A stretch of DNA of 64,000 bases from Ophiocordyceps camponoti-saundersi (nom. inval.). Its lineage: Eukaryota > Ascomycota > Sordariomycetes > Hypocreales > Ophiocordycipitaceae. The translations under genes were made by a program, and so were the position numbers. The stretch lies in the NCBI GenBank assembly GCA_003339415.1, contig PDHQ01000004.1, forward strand, positions 370,207 to 434,206, given 5' to 3'. Positions 1 to 11,248 of the stretch are shown piece after piece (within the stretch, counting starts at the first letter, position 1; the number at the start of each line of letters is the position of its first letter). The notes under the pieces were generated by a model. That model did no database searches. It was not told the origin of the DNA and saw only the letters and a list, made by a program, of their open reading frames with translations.

Positions 1-638
1 CTTGAAGCCATCTTCCGTCCTCCGTTATCGTTGTCGTCGTCTCGTCGTCTCCGTCCTCGTTTTCGCTCTCGTCTTCCACCGCTTTCCCCCCCTCTCCTCC
101 CCCCCGCTCCCGAGAAAAAAAAATCTCCACCACCACCAACATCGCATCGCACCGCACCGCACCGCACCTCCTCCGCCTCCGCCTACTCCTCCTCTTCTCC
201 ATCATCATCTTCTTCTATCTTGTCTTCTTCTTCTCCTTCTCCTTCTTCTTCTCTCCATCGTCAAATCGGTCGACGCGCTCGCCTCCTCTCTCGCGATTCG
301 TTGGCGCCGACTTTAGTCTTGCACGTTTCGTGCGTGCGAGTGCTCCTTGAGCAGAACATTGCACCAGGGGGGGAATGGCTCTCTTTTCCTATACTCCGCA
401 ACGGAGCACCATGTCACTTCTTTCCTCTATCTCTCTCTCTCTTCATTCATTTCTCTCTCCAGCTCTCTCCAGCTCTCTCTCTGTCTCTCTCTTTCTCCCT
501 CCCTTACCTTTCCGCTATTTACGGACTTTTTTCTACTTTTTTTTCAAACTCTTTTCTTTCTTTCCTCTGCCACCTATACCTTAACCCGCATGTCTCCGCT
601 GATATGATATGCTTGTGCTAACATTCGTTGGTGAACAG
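1..638. other. Pyrimidine-rich low-complexity stretch, 5' of SR protein
   Basis: CT-rich runs (tccttct, ctctctct) dominate. It should hold the promoter, 5' UTR and first exon of the SR gene. I could not find an exon encoding an RNP2 half-domain. The sequence ends in a clear acceptor (gtgaacag) at 638. Confidence 0.5.
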
Positions 639-1396
639 CTACGGTCGACTTGTTCGTTGCGATATTCCGGCCCCGCGATCTTCGTCAAGCAGGCTGTAAG
701 TTGTTTGCCAATTCCGATGCTTCACCGCGGTCACTGACCAAGATCTTTTGCAAGGTTCGCCTTCGTCGAGTACGAGGATCGTCGCGATGCGGATGATGCC
801 TATTACGAGATGCATAACAAGCGCATCGGCCGCGATGATCTCCTGAAGATCGAGGTTCGTGCCATGACCGCCAGCTCTCCCCTCTTTGCCAGTCAAGCTC
901 ACCGTGTTTCTCAAGTGGGCGCGAACCCCCCCTTCGGCCTCGTGGCGATTCGAGTCTGGCCGCGACCGCGACCGCCGCGGACCCCGCTCTCCCCGGCGTG
1001 GCCGATCTCCTTCGCCTCGCCGCAGCACGCGCGACTATTCTCCTCGCAAGGACGATCGCCGTGACCGCGACCGTGACCGAGACCGCGACTACGATCGGGA
1101 CAGTCGCCGCGACCGCGACCGTTCTCGCAGCCCGGACACCCGGTATGCCGAGAGCTCGACATCCTCGGCTTCATCGTTGACTGATTCGCCTCGCAGCGAC
1201 CGCGACCGTGACATCAAGGAGGAGCGCGATGACCGCGACCGTCGTGAAAACGGCACTAATGGCGAAGACCGTAAGGGTAGGAGAAACCCCCTTGTCATAC
1301 GACGAGTAGTATTGATTCTAACATCGAACAGCGGCAGGCGAAGCGGCAGACAGCCCCCCCCCGGCTGCTCCTGACGATCTTGACGTTGCTGAATGA
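639..1396 (+). CDS. SR-type RNA-binding splicing factor (5' exon not found)
   Basis: Joined exons 639-695, 755-854, 916-1270 and 1332-1396 read in one frame to a TGA. The first exons give the second half of an RRM, with the RNP1-like stretch FAFVEYEDRRDADDAYYEM. A short TPPSASWRF hinge follows, then a tail rich in RD/RS dipeptides (SPRRGRSPSPRR, many DRDRDR runs) and an acidic end finishing DDLDVAE. This is the architecture of fungal SR proteins, which act in pre-mRNA splicing in the nucleus. The frame enters exon 639-695 in the middle of the RRM, so about 30 N-terminal residues (RNP2, start codon) must lie upstream. No matching exon can be read in 1-638, which is a pyrimidine-rich low-complexity stretch. 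The product is therefore 5'-incomplete here. Confidence 0.85.
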
Positions 1397-2570
1397 TGGG
1401 TCACAGAATCTTGTTCGTATGTACAGCGGTCGAGGAGGTCCAGCCCGATTTGCTCGTTCGTTCGAGCGGCTGCGCCTGTGCCTCGCCCTGAACTCGTGTT
1501 GCTCTTTTCTTTCGATTTTTTTTTCTCATCAATTCCCCCGAGGGTCGGTCGAGGTGGTTATACGGGCGTAGAAAAAGTCGCATGTCATTCGGCCCCCCCC
1601 AGAGCAGCAGCAGCACCAGATTTTGTGATTTTGATGCCAGCTGGACGCGACGACGGACTTGTTTGCTCCGGGTGATTGTCAAGATCCCCTGTTGCGTCCC
1701 CCCTAATTTGATTGATATTCGCCAGATATAGGCAGTAGTCTAGGTTATTGCCACGGCGGAACGGAATTTGAACGCTGATGAGCCAGGGAACGGTGCGAGC
1801 ATAGCTGTCACAGTGGACGTCTAGGGAGGAGCACTCGTTAGATGTCGGTAGGCTAGGACTAAGAAGCAATCGAATCAAGGCATCATGGCATACATTGGTA
1901 GGCACCTAGTCAGGGCATCACGAGGTTTCGGCATGATGAGGTTTGGTAGGTCGTAGATGACTAAGGTGCCGTCTCTTTCTCTACAAACTCACTGGTACAA
2001 GGGCAGATGATTATTAGGCCAGCAAAGCCTCCAAACAGGTCGTTTCAGATGGAAATTCTCCTCCCGCATCATCGCTGTGGCGCATCTCGATAACCAGCCG
2101 CTCGCTCAAGGACAAATCAGAGACACGGTGGCTCTTTGCGCAGTAAACGACGTCCCATTGCCTGCGCCGACGATAAGCCGACCTGTGAAGGCCTGAAAGG
2201 CGCAGGGAGAGTGAGAGAGAGAGGTAGGGGGGAGAAATTTTTACCACCAAAGACCGATTGTCTCTCTTTGAAGAGGGCAGTTCTCATCATTGGACATACT
2301 CGCAGAGCAAGGCGCATTTACCGACGAAGCCGCGGCCAGTTCCGAGCGCCCTTTTCCGGTTCCTCTTTCTCTTCTTTGCTTTTTTCCAGTTTTCCATTCT
2401 TTCTATTCCTTCTTTTTTTCTTCCTCCTGGCGCTTTCTATCCCGTTCCAGTGCCCGCGGCGACTCCGGCCCGCGACGACAACCGACCTCGAGCCAACCAC
2501 CGACCGACCATCTCTGTGCGACTGAACATGCCATCGCCGTCGTCTTTGCCCTAACCTCCTCCCTCCCTTC

Positions 2571-2601
<31 letters not shown>

Positions 2602-2669
2602 TGTCCTCCCCAACTTCTTCTGCCTCCTCTTCGAATCGAGGCTAGGACTCTCGCCAGACTGCGTCGGTC
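1397..2669. promoter_or_regulatory. Intergenic: SR-gene 3' side and carrier promoter
   Basis: No supported gene. The right half (about 2370-2620) is a strong pyrimidine tract (ttctctttc, ctctctctct) immediately before the carrier start, as is usual for fungal promoters and 5' UTRs. The left half is likely 3' UTR and spacer. Confidence 0.45.
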
Positions 2670-3860
2670 ATGTCAGCGATACGAGGGCCTCAGCTGCAGA
2701 CGACAAAGACGATGAAGCCGTCGGACGAGTCGTTCGTCGTGCTGCGGCACAAAATATCGCAGCCCGTGGCCGCTGCCTTCTGCGCGGGGGGCGTGGCCGG
2801 CGCCGTGTCACGCACCGTCGTTTCGCCGCTAGAGCGGTTAAAGATTCTCATGCAGATCCAGAGCGCCGGCCGCGAGGCCTATAAAATGTCTGTCCTGCAG
2901 GCCCTGGGGAAAATGTGGCGCGAGGAGGGCTGGCGGGGCTTCATGCGCGGCAACGGCACCAACTGCATTCGCATCGTGCCCTACTCGGCCGTCCAGTTCA
3001 GCAGCTACAACCTTTACAAGAGAGTACGGATAGTTCTGGCTTGCCCATGACCGAGAAGCGGCCGCTGACGCTGGGGCTTTAGAGCATGTTCGAGACGCAT
3101 CCCGGAGCCGAGCTGGGTCCGGTCACTCGCCTGATATGTGGCGGTCTAGCCGGCATCACGTCTGTCTTTTGCACCTATCCCCTCGATATTGTCCGCACCC
3201 GACTATCCATTCAGTCCGCAAGCTTCTCCGAGTTGAAAAGCACGCCTCAAAAACAGTTGCCTGGCATGTGGGCGACCCTGGTACACATGTTCAAGACTGA
3301 GGGCGGCATTACGGCACTATATCGGGGCATTCTCCCCACAGTCGCCGGCGTAGCCCCTTATGTATGTCGCTGCCGTGACCTGCCCGTCTCGTCCTTCACT
3401 GATCTCGGTCTTTATAGGTCGGACTCAACTTCATGGTGTACGAATCTGTCCGCAAATACGTCACACCCGAAGGCGAACAAAACCCAAGCGCGGCTCGCAA
3501 GCTTCTTGCCGGCGCTGTATCAGGAGCCGTTGCGCAGACTTGCACGTATCCCTTGTGAGCATCTACCGCGTCCCATCACTCCCCTCATCAGTGCCTGTCC
3601 CAGGGGCTGACTGGACTGCGCTCAGTGACGTGTTGCGCCGGCGTTTTCAAATCAACACAATGTCCGGGATGGGATACCAGTACAAGTCCATAACAGACGC
3701 CATCCGCGTCATCGTGCGGCAGGAAGGATTCCGAGGTCTTTACAAGGGCATCGTGCCTAACTTACTCAAGGTGGCGCCCAGCATGGCCTCGAGCTGGCTG
3801 AGTTTCGAAATGACGCGCGACTTCTTGGTGGATCTCAAACCGAACGACGAGATCATGTAA
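2670..3860 (+). CDS. Mitochondrial carrier family protein (YPR011C/SLC25-like)
   Basis: Exons 2670-3023, 3083-3361, 3418-3554 and 3626-3860 join to a 334-residue protein. All three carrier repeats are present, with signatures [26 protein letters not shown] and [11 protein letters not shown], each followed by the usual EG.....RG segment. Carriers are six-helix inner-membrane exchangers. Overall pattern and length resemble the fungal group containing yeast YPR011C, whose characterised substrates are adenosine 5'-phosphosulfate and PAPS, and the related CoA/adenine nucleotide carriers SLC25A42/A16. Substrate assignment from sequence alone is an inference. The ATG at 2670 is the first in frame; a second at 2712 (MKPSDESF) is also possible. 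The third exon join restores YPFDV across a phase-2 intron. Confidence 0.9.
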
Positions 3861-4455
3861 TCTGTATAAAATGGCGGCAAATGCGTGACGAGTTATGCAT
3901 GCGGGCGGAGAGGGGGGTATGATGATTTCGCCTTCCCTTTCCCACACCTTTCTTCTTTCAAATCCGCATCTTTGATGTCGGTTCTCTATCTCTTTTCCTC
4001 ATTCCCTTTGTTCTCATGTCCTTGGTCTCTCAAAACCCTTTTTCTTAAACTGTCAGCTGGCATTGGCGGGCAGTTGGCTACTTTGATTAGAATAAAATAC
4101 ACAAGCATACATATCCAAAGGAGGTTGGTTTAGGGAGAAGAGAGAGACGTGAGTTGAAGATGCTAAAAAAATGACGTAAATGAGGCTGCGATGGGAGTTT
4201 GGTTGACTGAGGCTGGAGATGGTGAGGCTGAAGTCCTTCGCATCACGTGCTTCTCACTGCCCGGCAACGTACCGATGTAAAAATTACAGTACCCTAACTG
4301 CCGCTCTCGACCGCCCAAAGCTAAGCCCCGCAGAAAGCCCCGGTTGTCTTTGGTGGTTTTTTTTTTTTTCGCCTACCCTCACAGAAGCCCTTCAGAGCTC
4401 CCAAGTACGACACATCGCCAACCGGCTCGATCGAAGGAAATCGCCAATCGCCGCA
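3861..4455. other. Intergenic: carrier 3' UTR and rpl18 promoter
   Basis: No gene. AT-rich 3' UTR-like sequence with aataaaatac near 4090, then a T-run near 4358-4370 and CT-rich sequence before the rpl18 start. Confidence 0.4.
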
Positions 4456-5468
4456 ATGGGTACGTTGAATCAAGAAGAACCGCCGTCTATCATCAGTCCT
4501 CGCGTGTGCGAGTGAGCGAGCCGCGAAGAGGGAGAGGGAAAAGAGAAGAGAGGGAGAAAAGACGTCGGTTTTGCCGCACTTCTTCTCTTCTCTCTACTCT
4601 TTTTTCCCTCTTCCTCTGCCTCGCTTGCGTCTCCTTCTGGCGTCGTCCGTTTTGGGCTGTTCGCTGGGTTTTTTTGAGCATGCATTGGAACCTCGAGGCT
4701 GATTCTTTGTCCTCGTCTTTTCCTTTTCCATTGCTTGTCAGGTATCGACCTCGATCGCCATCATGTCAAGGGCACGCATCGCAAGGCCCCGAAGAGCGAC
4801 AATGTCTACCTCAAGCTTCTGGTGAAGCTTTACCGCTTCCTTGCTCGTACGTGGAAAATTCTTTCCTCTTCTTTCCCTTTCTCTCTTGCACGGGAGGAAG
4901 GCATTCTCGAACTCGAGCTGACGGGGGAAACGATTTTGTTGGGGCAAATCATGACAAGGTCGCACCGACGCCCCCTTTAACAAGGTGGTTCTTCGCCGGC
5001 TGTTCATGTCCAAGATCAACCGGCCTCCCGTCTCTCTGTCGCGCATCGTCGCCAATATCGACAAGAAGGAGGAGAAGCGCGTCGTCGTCGTTGTCGGTAC
5101 CATCACCGACGATAACCGCCTCTTGGTCTTCCCCAAGGTGACCGTGGCCGCCCTGCGCTTCACCGCTACCGCCCGCGCTCGCATCGTCGCTGCTGGCGGC
5201 GAGGCCATCACCCTCGATCAGTTGGCTCTCCGCGCTCCCACCGGCAGCAACACCCTGATCCTCCGTGGTCCCAAGAACAGCCGTGAGGTCGTCAAGCACT
5301 TTGGCATGGGTCCTCACAAGCACAAGGTAAAATACTTCCTGGTTCCTACCGTCAGGGAGGTTATGCTAATGTTTTTCTTTTCTAAACTAGAAACCCCTGG
5401 TCGAGTCCAAGGGCCGCAAGTTCGAGCGTGCCCGTGGCCGCAGACGCTCTCGTGGTTTCAAGGTCTAA
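4456..5468 (+). CDS. rpl18: 60S ribosomal protein L18 (eL18)
   Basis: Exons 4456-4459, 4742-4846, 4959-5326 and 5391-5468 give 184 residues, the normal length for eL18. It starts [20 protein letters not shown] and ends with the basic RRRSRGFKV. Family hallmarks seen are [39 protein letters not shown], and the internal [17 protein letters not shown] motif. eL18 is a structural protein of the cytosolic large subunit. The first exon is only 4 nt (ATG plus one base) followed by an intron of about 280 nt, a layout common in fungal ribosomal protein genes where the first intron carries regulatory pyrimidine tracts. The next gene, MRM2, converges from the right. Confidence 0.97.
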
Positions 5469-5718
5469 GGGGTTGAGTTGGACGGCTGTCATGGCCCTGG
5501 GTATCGGCATGAAGAGCGACGTGAGACACTTGAAATGGACGGTGTATTTTCTCTTCACGAATGGGTCCAGGTACGGCATAGGCGTGATTGGCTGTCTTAG
5601 CCAAAAGGAAGTAAAATTCAACATCTATGAACTCCATTCGCGCGGCAAGTGGTGAGGTGTTCAGCCGAGAGGGTATCAAAGTGACGTGTCTAAAAAAAAA
5701 AGTAGAGAAAAGTGTGGG

Positions 5719-7236
5719 CTAATGGCGGTCGGCTTCATCAATGAAGACGCCGCCTTTTCTATGCAGAGCGATGAAGTATGACTCGTTGCTCTCCTACGAT
5801 GTAAGGTCAGTGGAAGTGTTGAGACGTCGGAGTATGGAGAAGCTGAAGTAAAGAGGCCAAGAGGAGGATAGAAGTGAGAAGGAGGCAAAACGAGGACGTA
5901 CACTTCTGCAGGCGTTCGGTTTATCCCTGACGACCTTGTCAAACAGCTTCTTGAGGCGAAGCTCAAAGGCCTTGTCGTCAACGCCTTGGTAAAACTTGCA
6001 GACGAAGCAGCCGCCGGGACGGAGGGTATCGGAAGCGAATTCCAGGGCGGCAGCGCAGAGAGCCTTGGGGCTTAGTTTCAGGGTGAGAGATAAGGGAGAG
6101 AGAGAAAGAAAGAAAGAAAACTCACCATGCTACCGGCGTGGTCTCGGAAGGCGATGCCGCTGGCGTTCATGAGCCTGTAATGGGGATTATTCAAGGTCCT
6201 GGCGTTGAAGCCTGTGGTTTGGTCCCAGGGGGCTGACATGTCACTCAACACAACCTGTTGGGAGAGGGAGGAGGAACGGTGGATAGTTGAAGGTTTGTGA
6301 TTTCGTCAGTGAAAGGGTGTTTTTAAGAAATAAGGGGAAAGGCGGGGAGAGATGAGAGACTGAGAGGGAGGAGGACGAAGGGGGGAGAAACTTACGTCGA
6401 CGAGAGCGTTTGGAGACTCAGTTTTAGGCGAGGAGGAAGAATCGTCGGAGTGTCTCTCCCGGTCTATATAGCTGGGTGTGGCGGTAGCCGTGACGGCGTC
6501 GGCGAGATCGGCGGAGGCGGTAGCAGGTACGACACCGGCGGCGGCGGCGTCTTGCAACTGCTGCTGACGACTGTGGACGATGAACTCCTTGAGGAGCCGG
6601 CGGACGACGGGCGAGAGGAAGTCGCCCTGGAAGGAGGCGACGCCGCGCGGGGGTTGGGCTGGGAGAAGGTCTATGCCGATCACTTGTCCATTGGGACGGA
6701 CGCGGTCGACTGCTACCTTGGTTTAGTGGATTTTCATGTTAGATTGTTCTTGATTTTCTTGGGAGTGTAGGATTTGGGGTTGCGTACCTGGGACCAGCTT
6801 CCTGGTGCGTAACCCTGTTATTACGAGAGATGGTTAGTGATTGTAGTGGAAGGTTTGTTGTAAGAAGGGTGAAAAGGGGGGGGAAATCTCACCAGATCGA
6901 CGACTGTGTGATTTGGTTTAAAAAGCCGATATTTCGAATCCAGCTAAGAGAGGATGAAGCCAAGTCAGGAACCGTTCATGATCTTCTCCTCATCAAGTTA
7001 CCCATCACATCTTCTTCATTCCCAATCCAACTTTCTCCCCTGTAGAACTTGGCCTCTCTTTCAACCTTCGGATTTCAGGTCCTGACCTCGAGGAGTTTAA
7101 AAGCAGCCCTGCTCTTCAAGCCCTTGACTTTCGCCTCTCGAGCGAGCCGGTCGTTCCCCTGACGGGTTTTCCAACGGGTTGACGAGGCGGATGATGTCCA
7201 TCTTCGGAGGAGGAGGGGGATTCGTGATGAGGACAT
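5719..7236 (-). CDS. MRM2: Mitochondrial 21S rRNA 2'-O-methyltransferase MRM2 (FtsJ/RrmJ family)
   Basis: Seven exons on the minus strand: 7087-7236, 6893-6943, 6788-6814, 6396-6716, 6126-6254, 5902-6063 and 5719-5793. The product has 304 residues. The Ser/Arg-rich, acid-free start MSSSRIPLLLRRW looks like a mitochondrial presequence. Then come KGLKSRAAFKLLE (catalytic Lys), the SAM-binding motif VVDLGYAPGSWSQVA, VIGIDLLPAQPP, VVLSDMSAPWDQTTG (catalytic Asp), GGCFVCKFYQG (catalytic Lys) and RSESNESYFIALHRK (catalytic Glu region). The K-D-K-E tetrad of FtsJ enzymes is thus intact. The family methylates a uridine ribose in large-subunit rRNA. One exon is only 27 nt and encodes GYAPGSWSQ. An insertion of about 50 residues, rich in Ala/Ser/Thr, lies between GDFLSP and VVLSD. 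The first donor is the weak GTCAGG, inferred from frame. Confidence 0.93.
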
Positions 7237-7633
7237 TTCCGATTGGCGATTAAGATGATAGGGAGAAAGTCGCTTTCATTGTATCATTTTTGCGGGCTTC
7301 TTCTTCGTCTTGATTGAGAGCTTCGGTTGGTTCGCTGGGTTGATTGTCGTTGAATTTGCGGTTGTTGAAGAACTGGGATTGGGTTTGGTAGATGGGGCTT
7401 GTCTTTGATACGGGAGGGGGTAAACTTCGGTTAGAGAGTGGACGCTTACCCTAGTTGATATTCGGATTATCAAACAACATCGTTATCATCACGGTCTGTA
7501 AGGATAGGCTCCCATCATCCATCACACCCAGGCGAAGACCACCTGGTCACAGTCGTTGCGAACAGGATGTGAAGCAGACGCAATCTGCAATCAACTTCAA
7601 CCGAGCAATAACTCACTATTTGTACATAGAAAC
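7237..7633. other. Intergenic: MRM2 promoter side and coiled-coil gene 3' end
   Basis: No gene seen. It lies between two minus-strand genes, so it should contain the coiled-coil gene's 3' UTR and the MRM2 promoter. Confidence 0.35.
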
Positions 7634-9241
7634 TCACATCCCCCCCAAGAAGCTAGCATTCACACCCCGACGATCCCTCTTCAACGGCGAAAAGGCACCT
7701 CCTCCTACTCCTCCCATCATCAAGGCACCGCCTCGGGGTCCAAGCTGCGGCTTAACCATCTTCTTGTTCTTCTTCTTCATCAACGTCATCGCCGCCGTTG
7801 ATGACGATAATGATGATGCCGAGAGATTCTTCTTTTGTTGTTGCTGTTGTACTTGTGGTTGTGATTGTCGTTGCTCCGTCTCTTCCTCAATCGGCTCACA
7901 GTCGGCGAGCAAAACCGTAGTCTGGCCCGCAAGTTTGCGTCTCTTCTTCTTCTTCTTCTTGGCCTCGTCTGATACCGATTCCTTCTGCTCGTCTTGTTGG
8001 CCCGTCATCGTCACCGTCATCGTCGTCATGCTAGGCTCGCTCTCCTCCTCCTCTTTCCCCTCTTGTCCCTTCTCCTCCTCATCTTCCTCAACCACTTCCT
8101 CGATAACAGTCGTCGTCGCCGTCGTCACATCATGACCGAGATCTTTAGTACGGCGTAAGAAGGGCGTAATGGAAAAAGTCGACTTCTCGCCAACGGCAGT
8201 CTCCAGCTCGAGACCACGCTTCTTACCAGCTTTTCCCTCGTTCCCTGGCGTCACGTCGTCCAAGGCCTGCGCCGCCCGACGCTTCTTGTTGCGACCTGCT
8301 GGCATCAGGGTCTTGTTACCCGTCGTCGTTATCGTCGACGTCGTAGCCGCTCTTCCCTGTGAACTCTTTCTGACGCGCTCGAGTTCCGTCTCGCAAGCTT
8401 CCAGTTTGCTCCTCGTCTCTTTCAGCTCAGCCTTGTGCTTGTTCTTGAGACTGGCGATTCGGTTCTCGAGCTCTTGGCCCTGAGCCCGGGCATCGGCCAG
8501 TTCCCTCTTTAGCTGTTCGCTCTCTTTAACAGCCGTTTCGAGCCTGGTATTCAGATTCTCTTCCTTCCTTTGCTTCGACCGCTTCTCGTTGTCCAATTCG
8601 ACTTCTAGCGAGTCGAGTTGGCGTCGAAGGTCGTTCCTCTCCTCAACCATGACTTGAAAGCCAGCCAGCTTCGTCTGAAGATGTTGCACCTCAGGCCTTA
8701 ACCGATCCAGCTCCCTCGAAAGCGCGTATTTGTCTTCAAGCGTCTTGCTCACGTCGTGCGCCGCTCCGTTGAGCGACTGTACCTCGGCCTTGATTGGTTT
8801 TCCCCCCATTCATCAGCATATCAACAAGATAAACACGTAACTTTTCTGCGTGTTATCAGAAATTCGGACATACTCGGAGGTTGGCAATCTCAGCCTTTTG
8901 CTTCTCCATCCGTTTATCCCGCTTACGCGCCGCGTCTCTCGCTTCCTCGAGCTCGGCGCACACACGATCGTACTTGGCGGCCAGCACCTTCAATTTCATC
9001 TGTTTATCATCCATCTTCTCCTGCAGCTCCGCGTGCTCATCTTGCGACACCAACAGCTGAACTTGGAGGAGACGCGCTTCCTCGTCGCGATAGATGGAGT
9101 CTGTCTTGTGAAGGTTGTCTCGATGCTCCAGTTCCAATTCGTGAAGCCGCGCCAGTCGCTTAAAGATGTCAACGTTAGCGGATTTGCTTTGAGAGCTGTT
9201 CGTGAGCTGTTTCTCGATACCTTTCTCGTCGTCACGCCCAT
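7634..9241 (-). CDS. Long coiled-coil protein, conserved hypothetical (start uncertain)
   Basis: Two exons are clear on the minus strand: 8874 up to about 9240, and 7634-8788, joined in phase 0 (LR|AEVQSLNG). The product is almost entirely heptad-rich coiled coil from the ANVDIFKRLARLHELELEHRD segment through ELERVRK. A basic NKKRR patch follows, then a conserved-looking EKSTFSITPFLRRTKDL segment, then a low-complexity acidic/Lys-rich/Gln-rich tail. This suggests a nuclear or cytoskeletal structural protein; I do not recognise the family. The start is a problem: the coding frame runs back through GRDDEKGIEKQ with no in-frame ATG before a stop near 9330. An ATG at 9239-9241 is offset by one base, in a GGG run (see findings). 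A short first exon further upstream is the alternative. Confidence 0.7.
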
Positions 9242-10014
9242 GGTGTGACGGGGTAAGTCGTTTGCTCTTTATATCTTGTTGTTGTTTCTTCCTCGATAAC
9301 TGAAGGTATCGTGTGATGCTTTTGTTATTCTATCCTGTCGAGTTCCGTGAGGTACGAATGATGATAGTAGTAGCCGTAGTTGTAGTCGTAGCAGCAGTAG
9401 TTGTTTTTGCAGCAGTAGTATAAGCCCAGCATGCATACAGATGTTGTACGCGCAAACTGTTTTTCTCTCGTCCTTTTCGTCCGTAATAACAAGGTAAACA
9501 ATCTTCCTGTCCAGGCCTAGCGTCTTCGTCACGTTTTCACGTGACCCATCCAATCAGCCATCCCGCCGTTGACGATTTAAGAGGCGCTGCTTACCTCAGC
9601 GCCCGACAGCCAGCTGGTGGTGGGATAGCTTGCCAGCTGCCGGCGGTTTTCTGTGCAGAGGAGAAAAATGATACCTATAGCTGAAGTATCTATTCACGAA
9701 GAAGAACTGCAAAAGAGACTTCTCCAGCATGTCGCACCTTTCGTGAGGCCACCTCAGCCCAGCTCTCCACCAGCAACATCTCGAGCACTTCCATCCACCA
9801 CTCTCCTCTACTCTTCTCTCTCTCTATCTCTCTATCTCTCTCTGTATTTATTTTTCTCTTCTTCTTCACACTCCCTCACCCTTCTCTTTCCCGCACATAA
9901 CCCTCTTATCCCATCACCATCATACAAAGCATCCCCGTCCCTCTCATCCAAATACCAGAAACGAACATAGAAAACCCAACCTTCTATCAAAGAGAAGCAC
10001 CATCGTCACCAAAG
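9242..10014. promoter_or_regulatory. Divergent promoter region, coiled-coil gene / OST3
   Basis: No supported gene. It contains a TAG/CAG-rich trinucleotide-like patch (about 9360-9425) and a strong CT-rich tract (9800-9860) directly upstream of OST3. It could hide a short 5' exon of the minus-strand coiled-coil gene. Confidence 0.4.
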
Positions 10015-11248
10015 ATGCGCCTCTTCTCTATCCTCGCCGCCTTGGCCACCTCTATCGTGGCCGTCATCGGAGATGGAACCGAAAACAAGCATGAGGAAGT
10101 GATGCAGAAACGCTTCGTCGAGTTTCACGATCGTCTCCAGCAAGCGGCCGCTCCCGTCGTTCTCAACGATGCCTCCTTCAAGAAGCTCACCTCCGCTCCT
10201 CGTGACTACGCCGTAGTCGTTCTTCTGACTGCCCAGGAATCTCGTTTTGGCTGCCAGCTTTGCCGTGAGTTCCAGCCTGAGTGGGATCTTACTGCTCGTG
10301 TCTGGGCCAAGGGTGATAAGGCCGGTGAGGCTCGCACGCTCTTCGGTACTCTTGACTTTGCCGATGGTCGCGACACCTTCATTTCGGTGAGTGTTTCTTT
10401 CTTTCTTTCCCTCGCCATTCCTCCGTCTCTGCTTCTTTTCAGTTCTCGCTAATAGATTCCTTCTCCTCTTCCCCCTCCCAGCTTGGCCTCCAAACCGCTC
10501 CCGTCCTCTTCCTCTACCCCGCCACTCATGGCCCTCACGCCGTCTCGTCTCGCGATCCGAAGCGCTTTGATTTCAACAGCGGGTTCGTCACGCGGCGTGA
10601 AATGAAGCACGCCGGTACCCTACTGACTGGAAGCCTCTACAGTCCCCCGGCCGCCGAACAGGTTCACGCCTGGATTGTCAACAACCTCCCCGGACGCCCT
10701 CACCCAACCTTCAAGCGACCCCTCAACTATCTCCGCTTGGCCTCGTCATTCACCATTCTCGCTGGTCTTGCCACCATCGCGTATAATGCGGGCCCTTTCC
10801 TCATGCCCATCATTCAAAACCGCCAATTCTGGGCCATGGGCACCATGATTGCCATGCTACTCTTCATCAGTGGACACATGTTCAACCACATCCGCAAGGT
10901 GCCCTACGTCACCCCCTCTAAGAATGGCGGCATCACCTTCATCGCCTCCGGCTTCCAGAACCAGACTGGCATCGAATCGCAGATCGTTGCAGTTCTTTGT
11001 AAGCCCTGCCCCCTGTTCTCAGTTTTCATCCATCTCTCCGAACCTTGCTAACTCGTTCCAAAGGCGCCATCATGTCCTTCTGCGTCATCGCTCTCGTCAC
11101 GCGCGTTCCACGCATCGCCAACCGCCGCACCCAGATGTTCACTGTCCTCAGTATCGTGACCGTCATGACCGTCACCAACAGCTTCATGCTTCACATTTTC
11201 CGCATGAAGAATGCCGGCTATCCCTTCTCGATGCCGCCATTCATGTGA
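10015..11248 (+). CDS. OST3: Oligosaccharyltransferase subunit OST3/OST6 family
   Basis: Exons 10015-10386, 10482-10998 and 11064-11248 give 357 residues. There is an N-terminal signal peptide (MRLFSILAALATSIVAVIG), then a lumenal thioredoxin-like domain with a CxxC motif (C80-Q-L-C83, in FGCQLCREFQPEW). Four C-terminal transmembrane segments follow (about NYLRLASSFTILAGLATIAYN, FWAMGTMIAMLLFISGHMF, IVAVLCAIMSFCVIALVTR and MFTVLSIVTVMTVTNSFML). This is the complete topology of OST3/OST6, the oxidoreductase subunit of ER oligosaccharyltransferase that transiently holds substrate cysteines to help N-glycosylation. One OST3-type gene per filamentous fungus is usual, so OST3 versus OST6 is not separated here. 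Confidence 0.95.

Noticed and set aside
2..621. Open frames in the first 620 bp
   Set aside because: Low-complexity Ser/Leu/Pro products from CT-rich DNA; they do not provide the missing RRM half.
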